Assembly (NCBI GenBank): GCA_050084985.1
Contig: JBITNC010000001.1
Coordinates: forward strand, 193,750,001-193,814,000
DNA: 64,000 nucleotides
Direction: 5' to 3'
From: Nageia nagi
Taxonomy: Eukaryota; Pinophyta
The notes beneath the pieces were generated by a model that worked only from the letters and a program-made list of their open reading frames with translations, ran no database searches and was not told where the DNA came from. The first letter of the stretch is position 1; each line of letters starts with the position of its first letter. This document shows positions 12,351 through 23,413 of the stretch, in pieces. The translations under genes were made by a program, and so were the position numbers.

Positions 12351-15000
12351 TCTCCAAAATAGATAAAAAGCATAAAAAATAGCTAACAAACTTCTTATAC
12401 ACCAAACAAGCCCTATCTAAGCTCCCATGAAGAGCACATCTAGCCTCCAAGGGCTAAACTAACAATCCAAAACCCAATGTTAGGGTCCTGAGTGACCCAA
12501 TGTCTAACCTCTAGTACATAAAATTAGTAAATAAATTTTAAATATCTAATGTATACTTTAATATGTAAGAATTCATCTATAAAAATGCAATAATGCTCAA
12601 GCAAATCCCACATCTTGGCTAAGATAGTAAAATAACATGAAATAGCATCCATAAACTCAACGTCTAGCCCTCAAGGGCAAGATCTTGAAAGATAACATAA
12701 TTGATGAGACACAAAATGTAATCTAATAATATTGCAATGATAATTAAATTGTATATCTTATATTAGATCAAATGATTCCCTATCTAAATATCTTCAAGAT
12801 ATAAGTAAGAACAAAGGAAAAAGCATAATGGTTTTCCCATAGTAGTGGCAAGGCTTGTATCACAACTTTCTCCTCTAAGAATTGTGGCCAAGATACCAAG
12901 GTCTCTAGTAGTATTAAGATAATTTAGGGTAATTCCAACACTCCTATATAGCTAACAAGTCCTTTGAGGTATGCGCTAACCCTCAAAGTAGCAATATGTA
13001 AAGCCTTGAAACCTCACTAAGTCTCAACATCTCTCTTGTAGGTTTTTGTCCACAAGAGGCAATGGAAGGAGTTGATTCCTATAACTAAAAGAATAGGAAT
13101 AATTTTGAATATAAATATCTTCAAGTGAGCAATCATTCTTTTTTTATAGACTTAGGAAGACCCTCCTACCATTTTCCAACCTTGGGATGCATAGGATCAA
13201 GTTGTAAGGTCTAGATTCAGTCTTAGAGTGAGACATCTCATCATAGATGCCTTGGGATCCATAAAGTATCTTCTGATGATGCTAGTATGCTCTCTTAGAG
13301 GCAATGTATATATTTTGATATTCTTCTATCTTTGGATTAGTGTCACCTATCTTAGATTTATCATGCTTTGCCCCTACGGATGCATCCAACTTAGAGGGAA
13401 GCAATATTACATTGGAGGCTTACTAAATGTATTGGATACCAAATTACATTTATTAAGGCTAGAAATATGCAACACCTCACTTAAGGAGACTAATATTTCA
13501 TTTATAATAAATATTTACCTTAGTATTTTACATAAGATCATAAAATTTATAAAATTCTATACAATCTTAATTTTAGTGCAAACTAGAGTAAGAAACTATG
13601 AAAGAAATCCACCATTAATAGAAATATCAATTCTTAAACATAAAACAAATCAAAAGTGAGTTTCCAAACCCAAAATAGATCTTTTACACCTCTATAATAG
13701 TTGGCCACCATTAGATGAATATGATATCGAGGTCAACTACCTCAAGGACTATTGCAACTTAAAATACATTTTCATCAATACATAAAACCTTTATCATCTT
13801 CGATGTGGGTTCCTATCACATTTTTAGAGATATCTTGATAGAGAAGGAATTGAGAAGTTCGATGCATAAATGCTTTGGATTTATCTAAAGATACTTTATC
13901 ATAGGTAGGAAGGATAGTTGATAATATTTAAATCACTCTACAACATTTTTGCTTTGAATATATTGCTTGTTAAATTGCTATGTTAGTCCTTTGATCGGGT
14001 TATTCGTGAAACATCTTTTGATTACCTCCTTGTTGATCACCTAAGTGGTGTTGGGTAATATATTAGCAAATAAACTGATTGTCCATGTTATTTTAGCATT
14101 CTAATTTATCATTAGGAATTAAGTTATAAAGTCTATCATTTCCATATAAGATCAATGGTGTGTGTTGCTCCTCATTTTTTTCTTCAATTTCATATGACTA
14201 TCTTTTAGGTCTCTTTGCCTTTTATCTTTTCCAATGGTATGACTTCCCTTAGTTTCTCTATCTTGGATCTTCAAATAGCGCTAACCATCATATGCATGAC
14301 TAAAGCAATAACTCATGCTTATTTGAAGATGTGGTTAAACTTTTGCAATTGAATTAGTGTGTCATTGATTACCAAGATCACTAATGTACGTGAACCTTCA
14401 TTTGTTATTTAATTTATACAGTGGACCCTCCCATTTTCCCTACATCAATCGATATCATGTTGTATCTTTTTCTTTTCTTTGGATTAATCCTCATCATTAA
14501 TCTTGGACATCTAGAATAAACGTTGTTTCAAATGAGTCCTTAATATATCCACTTTCCTTTTCCACTTTAAAATAATATATATTATCGATATCCTAAATCT
14601 ATAATTGAAGTTGCTTTCCCCTTAACATTTTTTACTCTTTTGAAAATTAATAGTGAAAAATAATTCACTATAACAAACAACCATAAAATCAAGAATAAAA
14701 CATGAAACCTTAAGTTATGAAAAAAAAATAAAGTAAAAAATTTAAGCTTATAAAGAGATTCCATTCATGCTAAATTTATGAATCTTCAAGTTATAAGGTA
14801 TTAATTGCATGCCAAGATAATAAATTTCAACTTCAAGGAAAGTGTTAAACCAATTATGGTATAATGGGATACATAAAAGCAACGTGTTGGAACATATATC
14901 CTTGCAATATTTGTAATTTAAAAAATCACAAGTGTTTTTTTTTTAATCTCCAAGAACAAATAAAATTAATAAATTATCTTTGAATTTCAAAACTTCATCG
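12351..15000. other. unassigned intergenic sequence
   Basis: Mostly AT-rich with stops in all frames. The longest open stretch, 13228-13659 on the plus strand, has no recognisable domain and biased, low-complexity composition. Nothing here is supported as a gene, RNA or specific repeat family. Confidence 0.35.
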
Positions 15001-15021
15001 AGGAAATAGTACTCAACAAAA

Positions 15022-15027
15022 TTTATT
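15022..15027 (-). terminator. candidate polyadenylation signal for the GT61 gene
   Basis: Minus strand AATAAA about 300 bp after the stop codon. Plausible position for a plant 3' UTR, but this hexamer is common in AT-rich DNA. Confidence 0.3.
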
Positions 15028-15327
15028 CAACTTGTTGGTTTCTGGATATGGTAATCAAGAATGCTGACATCAAATGAGATTTATAGTGCTCCACTTACGC
15101 TTACTTTTGTGGGTAATGGGCATCTCCATACCTAACAAAAATACAAAATTGAAATCTGACACTTTGTCAAACTAAATTATCCTATCGGATAAAATTTTCC
15201 ATGGTAGCTCACATTCCCGATCTCGCTTTGCTCTCCAAAGTCAACATTATTACCCATTACAAAAAAATATTAAGAATTCCTGGCCTGGATCCTTCATTGG
15301 ATGCCGAAACTACTGTGCAGAAAAAGT

Positions 15328-17046
15328 TCAGAAGACTGAGCGTGTACAAGCAAGATGAACATTCCAATCCACAGAAATCCCATGCAGCAGCTTGTGCGAC
15401 GTATCCAAAATGCATCTGAAGGCCAATGGATCCACGAGAGTGTCCTGCTTCAGTATAAACGGAAATCTGTACCAGTACGACACATTTGCTTTCTCATCGA
15501 ACACAACTTCTGGCACTTCTGGAATATTAGTCGGAAACCTCGTACTTGATCTCTCCCCCGATTCATGGCGTATCACTCTCCCCGGATTAGCTGCCCACAA
15601 TCGATCAAAATTCACGCCCTTCCCTGGTAGAAATCTTTTGCATCCATATGGACGTAAATGCACCACCACCCCTCCTTCCGGCAGAAAAATCCCGTTCATC
15701 ATGCCCGTCCCATCCATCCCAAACAAAACATCAGTTTTGCCCATCAACTGAATCTGCTCCTCCATTTTCATATCTTCAAGATAAACAACTTCCACATTCT
15801 TGAAATACCCACTCTCTATTGCAATCCGTTCGAGTTCTCTCACATTTATTATCACTCGGTTGGATTTTCTATCTAAAATTGTAAGCCTGGGACGCCCAGA
15901 CAAATCTTTCCATGAGATCTGTTTGATCTCGCCCAATTCCTTTTCTGGATCGCTTCCCTGCAGAGCATCTTGAGGCGTCACTCTTTGCAAAAACCCCGTG
16001 TTAATCCTAGGTGGGTTCTCCACTTTGAAATGGGATCTTACAGCCTTGGCAAAATCTCGCCATTTTTTCAAAGGCGCGCGGAAATTGTAATGATCCAGTT
16101 CGCCCGACAGACCCAGAAGAAGATAAGAAAAACAAACCGGGTGTCGATCCGATTGCATCAACAGATTTGCCAACGATCTCACAGGTTGATGGCTAAACAT
16201 GCTCATCAACGGCTCCAATGTCTGCATATCGAAGAAGGGGGAAAATTCCTGGGCTTCCTGTCTTTCGTGAGCCGCAAGACTGTCACCGTATGCATAGAGA
16301 CGAACGTTTTTGCTTGCGTTGATCAGAGGATCGTTGAAGATTTCAGAGAGGAGAGAGATTCCATTGAACATTGCATGTCCATATTGAGGCCAATTAATCA
16401 ATGAGAAGATTACAGCAGGTTCGTACACTCTTTCATGGCAGGAAAGATGTGGTTCGAAATCCTCAAACGTGTCTGCGGACGGAACTACCATTACTTCTAT
16501 GTTGGGGGTGGATTTCTGGCCTTGGTTGAATTTGGTTGCAAGATACATATCGGTGGGCAACATGCTGCAGTTGATCATGGAAGGAAGATAAAGCTTGCGC
16601 TCCGCAAGAACCACGTCTTTGAAGATGGCGTACCTGGGATGAGATTTGCCCAAATTCCGTCTGCAAAAGCTGCGAAGATGAAGGGCTTTCAGTTTCTGGG
16701 TTGTTCCGTTGAGCGCTGGAGAAGGCTCGTCGTGATAAACCTGAGCTATCCATGAATCTGCCTTATGTAAGAACTGTTTCTGAAGATTTGCTTTGTGGTC
16801 AGATTGAGGAGGAGGAGAGCTGAGATCATAGAGAGTAGAAGAAGAAGAATTGTGATCTCTACAAATCTCTAGGGAATGCGGTCCTCCAAAGTGGCCTCCA
16901 TACATTAATAGTAAGGCAATTATACAGAGTAGAAACAATTGAATTCCCAGAGCCAGAGACAAAGAGCATACAAAACCGTTGTTGGAAGTAGACTGATGAT
17001 TGTCCTTCTTAGGGGAAGACAATGGGTTTGCACTTCTCTTTCTCAT
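15328..17046 (-). CDS. GT61/DUF563-family Golgi glycosyltransferase
   Basis: Intact 572-codon frame, the only clean host gene in the window, with higher GC and more CpG than its surroundings. The frame stays open upstream to a TTG at 17097, but the first ATG is at 17046 and is taken as the start. Topology seen: short basic N-terminus (MRKRSANPLSSPKK), one hydrophobic anchor at residues ~25-49 (LALGIQLFLLCIIALLLMY), a Ser-rich stem, then a lumenal domain, as in type II Golgi proteins. Family marks: SFCRRN, the INWPQYGHAMFNGISLL block, and C-terminal RLTILDRKSNRVIINVRELE, VEVVYLEDMKMEEQIQLM and VVVHLRPYGCKRFLPGKG. In GT61 (xylan xylosyl/arabinosyltransferases, N-glycan xylosyltransferase, POMGNT2/EOGT relatives) the loop near residue 443 normally reads HGAGLT; here it is DGTGMMN. 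Substrate cannot be assigned. The gene appears to be one exon. Confidence 0.92.
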   Translation of the reverse strand: MRKRSANPLSSPKKDNHQSTSNNGFVCSLSLALGIQLFLLCIIALLLMYGGHFGGPHSLEICRDHNSSSSTLYDLSSPPPQSDHKANLQKQFLHKADSWIAQVYHDEPSPALNGTTQKLKALHLRSFCRRNLGKSHPRYAIFKDVVLAERKLYLPSMINCSMLPTDMYLATKFNQGQKSTPNIEVMVVPSADTFEDFEPHLSCHERVYEPAVIFSLINWPQYGHAMFNGISLLSEIFNDPLINASKNVRLYAYGDSLAAHERQEAQEFSPFFDMQTLEPLMSMFSHQPVRSLANLLMQSDRHPVCFSYLLLGLSGELDHYNFRAPLKKWRDFAKAVRSHFKVENPPRINTGFLQRVTPQDALQGSDPEKELGEIKQISWKDLSGRPRLTILDRKSNRVIINVRELERIAIESGYFKNVEVVYLEDMKMEEQIQLMGKTDVLFGMDGTGMMNGIFLPEGGVVVHLRPYGCKRFLPGKGVNFDRLWAANPGRVIRHESGERSSTRFPTNIPEVPEVVFDEKANVSYWYRFPFILKQDTLVDPLAFRCILDTSHKLLHGISVDWNVHLACTRSVF

Positions 17047-17904
17047 ATTATCAGATTTCCCACGAGAGTTTTTTTGAAGGCAGCACAACAACAACAACTA
17101 TATAGGATTCACAGCTGATTATGAAGGAAATGTAGAGCTTTTATGATCTTTGGACGACTAAAGTATTAGATTAAAAATGTAGGCGCCGGTCTTGCACATG
17201 GAATGCATTGGAGAAGTCAATAGGTGCTGCCCAACTTGGTAAGTTATCGTGTTGAAATATGGTTTTTCTACAGGAAAGTTTGGTGGAGATGTTTGACGAC
17301 AGTTGTGTGTCACATGCTTTTGGCACGTCCTATGTAAAAAGAATTATCTAATGCCTACCCCAACTTGATATCTAATTTTGACCCTGCTCAAGCACGTTCA
17401 AATAAGTCGTGGTTGGCATGCGGCTCAAAGGTTGCAATCAACTCTCCTAGTGCGGTCCTCCAATAAGCCGAATGCTTTATCCTATGAATGTCAACGGTTT
17501 GAGCAAGTAATATATGACTAGATAATGATAAATTTGAAAATGATAGCAAATGTGTGACAAACAATAAATGATTAATATTACTAAGAAATCGAAATGATAC
17601 AAAAATAGTATATTTTATTGATTATAATTATTAGTACAAATTAAAATTTATTGTAGATGTAATCCTCATAAACCTAAATTTTGAGTTTGTTGGTTTAATT
17701 ATTTTTCTTTGGAATTTACAAGATAATAGTTTAGACATGATATTAGCCTTGGTAAATAAGGGAATTAATTCCATAAGGATCTTATTAGATTTAAATCCTA
17801 TTATTAATAAAATAATGTTAAAATGCTTTATTGATTGATGTGGCGAATTGAACAGAATAAGTCGGAAAGCATCTTTTCCACATAAGAGGTAGAGAATATT
17901 TGAA
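16933..17904. repeat. direct repeat copy A: GT61 5' end plus upstream region
   Basis: This 972-bp block (codons ~1-38 of GT61 and ~860 bp upstream) is repeated in direct orientation at 19541-20592. Shared strings include 'aatgggtttgcacttctct', 'ggaaagtttggtggagat', 'gcaatcaactctcctagtg' and 'aaatgctttattgattgatg'. The two copies flank a LINE fragment with almost no spacer. Confidence 0.9.
17098..17106 (-). promoter_or_regulatory. candidate TATA box of GT61 gene
   Basis: Minus strand CCTATATAG lies about 52 bp upstream of the ATG, which would leave a short 5' leader. It is missing from the decayed duplicate at 19.7 kb. Weak evidence in AT-rich DNA. Confidence 0.3.
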
Positions 17905-19540
17905 TTTGAATTTGAATTTTATATTAATATCTACTGGTGATCAAAAGATGTCAATGGGATTGTAATATAGACTTATTCAAAAGCAATAGGAGTGCCTAAT
18001 TCAGTTCCAAAGAAAATAAGGAAAATAATAAACAAGTAAGCAATAATATACAAAATTTGCAAGTCAAGAATTACTCCCAACATTCAATATTGAAAAGAAG
18101 TGAGTGATGTAGGAGTTTGATGTCATCATAGATAGTCTTTGTTGGAGTTGGCAATGAATTGATCTTGTTGTGTCTCTATGGTCACCCTTTCACTACCTAG
18201 TTGTGTCTTCTTGAGGTTGGAAGAATGAAGGGATTAGTTTGGATCCAATTATCTTCTTCAAACTATTACTAGGTAGGACTTTCCTGAGATTGAATAATTC
18301 CTTGATGAAAAGGGAAATGCATCTTTGATCTTCATACTTAATCCAAGATTTTAGTGTATGGGTGTCTCTAAATAATCAATAATATCTACTACATATCTCA
18401 TAGTAAATAGGACAAGCGATAATGAAATGCTCTTCAAATTCCATATCAAGATTACACAATCTGTAAATACATTGATCTTTTGGGAGGTGATGACCTATCT
18501 CAATATACAACTAGTGGGGGAAAACTTGTAGCTAGGCCAGAGGGAAACTAAGGCTGTGTGATATTTGTATCAGGTTATATTTCGAAATAGTGATCAATCC
18601 ATTCTCTAATTAGAGATAAAAGCAGAAGTAATGGAGCAATTTTGGTGAAAAAAGGTTCCTTTGGTTCAGTCCAAATAGTTTTTATATATGTTGAATAAAT
18701 CTCGTATTGAATCTCCTTATTAGAATATGGTATGTTGATTAATGACTTAGTAGGAGAAGGTCTCATGATGTCTAGGCTAAGAGACTGAAGTAGAGTAGTA
18801 GTTTGAGCATAACAACAATTTTTACCACTTGATTCGCTAACTATATTGAGGATTATCATGCTAAATATGGATATCTTCTCAAACTAGCATCAATATTTGC
18901 CATACAATGAAGTCTATGCAACGAAGAGATAATATGAAATAGTGTTATTGTAAACAATGGATGAGAACCAAACTCAGCTAGAATGATAGGATGTGGAATA
19001 ATTCTTTTGGAATAAATTAACTTGGATAACAATGAAATGAGAAACATTTCAATACAAGACCAATTTATCTATTTGAGGCTAGGACCCTAAACTTCATAGC
19101 CATAGAGTAATGTAGGAGTAACAAGAGTGTGGAAGAACCTAGTCTTCATATTGATGTCCTAAAATAGGAGCTGAAAGAATTACTTCTATATAGAGGTTAA
19201 GTCAATATAACCTTTATTTAACCTTGCTTGACATGAAAGGATCAGGTTGAAGGTAGGTCATATGAAAATAACTCCCAAGTATGTGTATGATGTGATAACC
19301 TCAACAACCTTCCCTTTGTATGTGATATGAACTGAAGAGAGATATTTCTTAGGTAGGTTGAATACATGAAAGGATCAACTTGAAGGTAGGTCCTATGAAA
19401 ATAACTCCCAAGTATGTATATGATGTGATAACCTCAACAACCTTCCCTTTGCATGTGATATGAATTGAAGAGTGATATTTCTTAGGTAGGTTGAATATTG
19501 TGATTTTTATTTTCTATAGATTAACTTCTAGCCCATGTAA
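17905..19540 (-). mobile_element. 5'-truncated LINE-type retrotransposon (RT C-terminal part)
   Basis: Minus-strand translation across frameshifts gives non-LTR RT signatures in order: HGLEVN and KIKITIFNLP at 19480-19540; TSYTYLGVIFIGPTFKL near 19400-19440; FHTLVTPTLLYGYEV near 19090-19140; a thumb-like stretch ending IILAEFGSHPLFTITLFHII in the frame 18856-19047; then its continuation 18575-18859; and a terminal zinc-finger-like CNLDMEFEEHFIIACP near 18430-18470. A (TTTGAA)n tract at 17901-17920 sits where the 3' tail should be. The endonuclease and first half of RT are absent, as expected of 5' truncation. Internal tandem duplication at 19231-19497. Confidence 0.8.
19231..19497 (-). repeat. 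133-bp tandem duplication inside the LINE RT
   Basis: 19231-19363 and 19364-19497 are nearly identical direct copies starting ACATGAAAGGATCA, repeating the YTYLGVIF segment of the RT. Few differences separate them, so this duplication is younger than the LINE insertion. Confidence 0.92.
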
Positions 19541-20592
19541 AAACAATAGAATTCCTAGAGCCAAAGATAAATGGCACACAAAATCATTAATGGAAGTAGA
19601 TTGATGATTTTTATTTTTTGGGGAAAGATAATGGGTTTGCACTTCTCTCTCGTATTACCAAATTTCCCACCACACTCTAATATTTAGAATTCACCTTTGA
19701 TTATGAATGAATTGTAGATCTTTTTTTATCTTTGGATGACTAATATTATTAAATTAAAAAATATGAAAGAAGCAACCCAATGTAGGCATCGATCTTGCAT
19801 ATGGAGTGCATTAGAAAAATCCATAGGTGCTACCCAACTTGGTAGGTTATCATGCTAAAATATGATTTTTCTAGAGGAAAGTTTGGTGGAGATATTTGAC
19901 AACAGTTGTGAGATCATGTGCTTTTTGCATGTCCTATGTAAAACTAATAATCTAATGCCTACACCAACTTGATATCTAATTTTTACTACAACTTGATAGG
20001 CTACTCAACCACATTCAAATAATTCATGGTTGGCTTGCTCATTAAAGGTTGCAATCAACTCTCCTAGTGTAGTCCTCCAATAACCCTAATGCTTTATGCT
20101 ATGATTGCCAATGGTTTGACCAAGTAATATATGATTAGATAATGATAAATTTGAAAATGATCGTAAAAGTGTGAAAAATGATAAATGATTAATATTACTA
20201 ATAAATGTTATTGAATTCAAAATGATATCAAAAAATATTATATTTTATTGATTTATGAAGATTTTATTTGAAAATTATTTTAATAATTTGTACAAATTAA
20301 AATTTATAATATTAGTTTTTAAAATAATTGTAGATGTAATCTTCTCAAACCTAAAAATTGAGTTTATTAATCTTCTAATGACTATTTTTCTTTGGAATTT
20401 ACAAGATAATAGCTTAGATATGATATTAACCTTGGAAAATAAGGGAATAACTCCAATAAGGATCTTATTACATTTAAAACTTATTACCAATAGTATAATA
20501 TTAAAATGCTTTATTGATTGATGTGGTGAATTGAGAAACATTGGTTAGAAAGCATCTTTTTTCACATGGTAGAGAGTAGAGAAATATGAATA
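19541..20592 (-). pseudogene. direct repeat copy B: decayed duplicate of GT61 5' end and promoter region
   Basis: Homologous to 16933-17904 throughout. It keeps the region corresponding to GT61 codons ~1-38 (19541-19665) but the start codon is lost: the plus-strand CAT of copy A reads CGT here. The rest of the gene is absent. Many differences are CpG-to-TpG/CpA changes (for example 'gcgccggtcttgcac' became 'gcatcgatcttgcat'), plus small insertions, so it evolves without constraint. It starts within three bases of the LINE RT codons. Confidence 0.88.
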
Positions 20593-22068
20593 AAATAAGA
20601 AGGAAAAAATCTAGCAACATATCATCATTTTTGGTGCTATAATTGACACTTTTTAAACTTTTATTTTGTGATATTGGTGTGCTCATATTTCTACCTTCCA
20701 ACCAAAATTTTAGGAAATTTTCACAAAATATTGGTATTTTAGCCCTAAAATTATATTTAATTAAAATTCATTTATATTATAGCCATTAAAACTACATGGG
20801 TTTTGGCCCATATAGCCTTGAAATTATAAATCGAGTCATTTTAATTTATTTCAAAGAAACTACCATATAGGTGTATATAAACTAAATGTGATCAATCATG
20901 ATATATCACATTTTGAATAGTCACTTGATTTGTAATGTGACATATGTGAATCCAGTAGTAAAAATATCCATCACAATGATATATTCATAAGGTATACCCT
21001 TAAAAAAAATATTTTATAACTTTTTAAATACCATGATTATTTTCTTTGTATATTTGAAGTCAAGCCATGTCAATTGACATGGCTTGAAACCTTATCATTC
21101 GATCCATGTAAATCAACATGGCTTGAATCATTTCTAAATATTTTACATGGCTTTGATCCATGTTGAACCATTCAACATAGCTTTGAGCTATATCAATCAA
21201 GAGGGCTTAGGTTATATTGAAATATTTGACATGGCTAGATCTATTTCTATTACATTAAACAAAAATAAATGTATTTTTTGCTTTGAGATGCTACCCTCAA
21301 ACCCCACCAAGGGGGATTCCAAAATTTATCGCCATCCCCTTAGACCCCCCACCCCTAGTTGAGTTGGGTTTAATTGAATTAAATAAAACATTAATGAAAA
21401 AGATTCATAATAAAACAATTTTAAAACATTCAACATCACCTCTAATTAACATATTTTATTGATTTTGAAAATATATAGCCAACATAACTGTAAATATTTT
21501 TCAAATATAAAAACTTATAATATAAAAACTTGGCTATATTTAAAAAACTTGTAATATAAATAATGTATATTCTATATTCTATATTTGAAAAACTTGCAAT
21601 AGTAAGATACTAGCTTTATAATCTATATGGTGAATGTTTTTTATTCTATATTCACTAGTATTCTATATCTTCATATTGCTTATCATATGTATTTCTCTCT
21701 TATGTTATCTCATCAACATATCTATATTTTTCCTTTGTGTTTCCTTAATCTTTATATCTCTTTATTCTCCATTAGAGTGTGAGGATTCATTATGCTATGT
21801 GGTAATTTATTAATAATTAATTATGTATGACTTAATTCATTAATATTGTGTTAAATTCATCATATTTAATTAACTTTAAATTTTCTCTTGCTAACATTCT
21901 CCCAAACTTAAAGGGAAATATTTTCCTTGATCCTTTAGATTATAGATTTATGATTTTTAATTAAGTACTTTATTTCTTAAAGACTTCAATATTTAAAAAC
22001 TTCAAAATACCAAAAACTTCATTCATAATTCAAATAAACTTTATTTAAACTTCAAATAATATATACAA
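20593..22068. other. AT-rich unassigned sequence
   Basis: No gene recognised. Contains the palindromic repeat cluster at 21058-21240 and otherwise A/T-rich DNA with short repeated strings such as 'acttgtaatataaa' near 21500-21560. Confidence 0.4.
21058..21240. repeat. irregular repeats of 'acatggcttga' with a perfect 28-bp palindrome
   Basis: 21060-21087 is a perfect inverted repeat centred on AATT (arms TCAAGCCATGTCAA). At least four further related units (acatggcttga, acatggctttga, acatagctttga, acatggctaga) follow in the next 150 bp. Confidence 0.8.
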
Positions 22069-23018
22069 TTTACTAGAATCATAATCCTTAGGATTTTGGT
22101 ATCTACATTTTAGTAGATTTATTATTTCTATATATTAAGTTTGTAGCTAATTATGTATCTTATCTTATTTTGATGTCCTATGTCAGAAGAAATCAATGTC
22201 TAAAGTTTTCATGTGTAGGGTTTTGAGACTAGTTAATGATGACATTTTCATGAAATATTATGTATTTTTTTTGGAATTATTTTTTTTACTACCAAGACAT
22301 CGTAGACCTGTTGAACATCAATTTTTTTCCATGCTGGATTTCATATTTTTCAAACCCGACATCCTTTTAATCACTTATGTTTAGAAGAGGGCCTTTATTT
22401 TTTTGAGTGGATGCCTTATGTGAAAGTGAAAGTGCAATGTTTGGATCCCATGTGAAGTCTTCTTACCACCAATATTGATGTCCTCCTATGATTGTTTTAT
22501 CCACCATTGTCACTAGTTAAGGCTTCTTTGCTCACTCATTAGTTTAGTTTTCTATCTTGTAGAGATCAAACTCTAATTAGCACTCACTCAATGATATTTA
22601 TTACATGATATTTTGATCCTTGTGCATGTAATTCTTCACTCTATCATCCTATAGTAGACCATAAACTCATAATGGATGTTGACTTCTTAGCTCATGTATT
22701 TGAAATCCCTTTAGTTAATGTTGTAACTTATTTATTTTTTAACAATACTCACATAAAGCTCACACTTGCCCTTTGACCATCCCATGATGTAGGAGAGAGG
22801 ACCCAATACATGAGCATGTTCCAAAATCTATGAGGCTTACTATCATATATTTATTCATTCATAGAACATATTTGATATATTAATTGAGCATTAAATTATT
22901 AAGTTTTATTAATTTAAATGTTAATAAGTACACTATAAGTAATCATTTTAAATTTATTTCAAATATATCATTGATAGGGGAGAGGACCCAATAGTGGTGC
23001 ACCCTAACTTTACACCTC

Positions 23019-23023
23019 TTAAA
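23019..23023. repeat. target site duplication TTAAA (left) of young element
   Basis: TTAAA at 23019-23023 and again at 27311-27315, directly outside the two LTRs. Confidence 0.9.
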
Positions 23024-23340
23024 TGAGAGAACCATAAATGTTCTTCTATATTCATAAAAATGGGTTACATATTTATAGGCTTTGTGAGCCATTACAAGAC
23101 AAGCTAAATGGTTGAGATGCAATATTCTCACACCATAACAAATATCACAAATAGCACACCTACGTGAACTACAAGACAATAAGTGATGCCTATCCTAACA
23201 AATAGGCTAAGTAGGAATATGGTCAACATAGACCAAATATTACTCACAAGCTAATATTAATACTTTAGGAAATACTCTTAATCCTAATTAATTAATCTAT
23301 TAACTTAGGACTTAGGGATATGTAGTGTATAATTCCAACA
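23024..23340 (-). repeat. 3' LTR of young element
   Basis: 317 bp, TGAGAGAACC...AATTCCAACA on the plus strand; near-identical to 26993-27310. Confidence 0.95.
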
Positions 23341-23413
23341 TTCTCCCCTTTGATGCTAAGTAACTCATGCAAGAGTTCTTAAGCATCATAAAGTTGGAAA
23401 AACATAACCTTTT

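Noticed and set aside
13228-13659. 143-codon plus-strand frame
   Set aside because: No recognisable domain, unusual composition, no conserved start context, and embedded in unassigned repeat-like DNA.
14041-14560. Possible decayed coding sequence in higher-GC patches
   Set aside because: No frame gave a recognisable motif on either strand.
15201-16755. Several plus-strand open frames of 60-144 codons
   Set aside because: They lie antisense to the intact GT61 gene and show no family motif.
17047-17097. In-frame upstream extension of the GT61 frame to a TTG codon
   Set aside because: The codon at 17095-17097 is TTG, not ATG. The first ATG at 17046 gives a normal short basic N-terminus before the membrane anchor.
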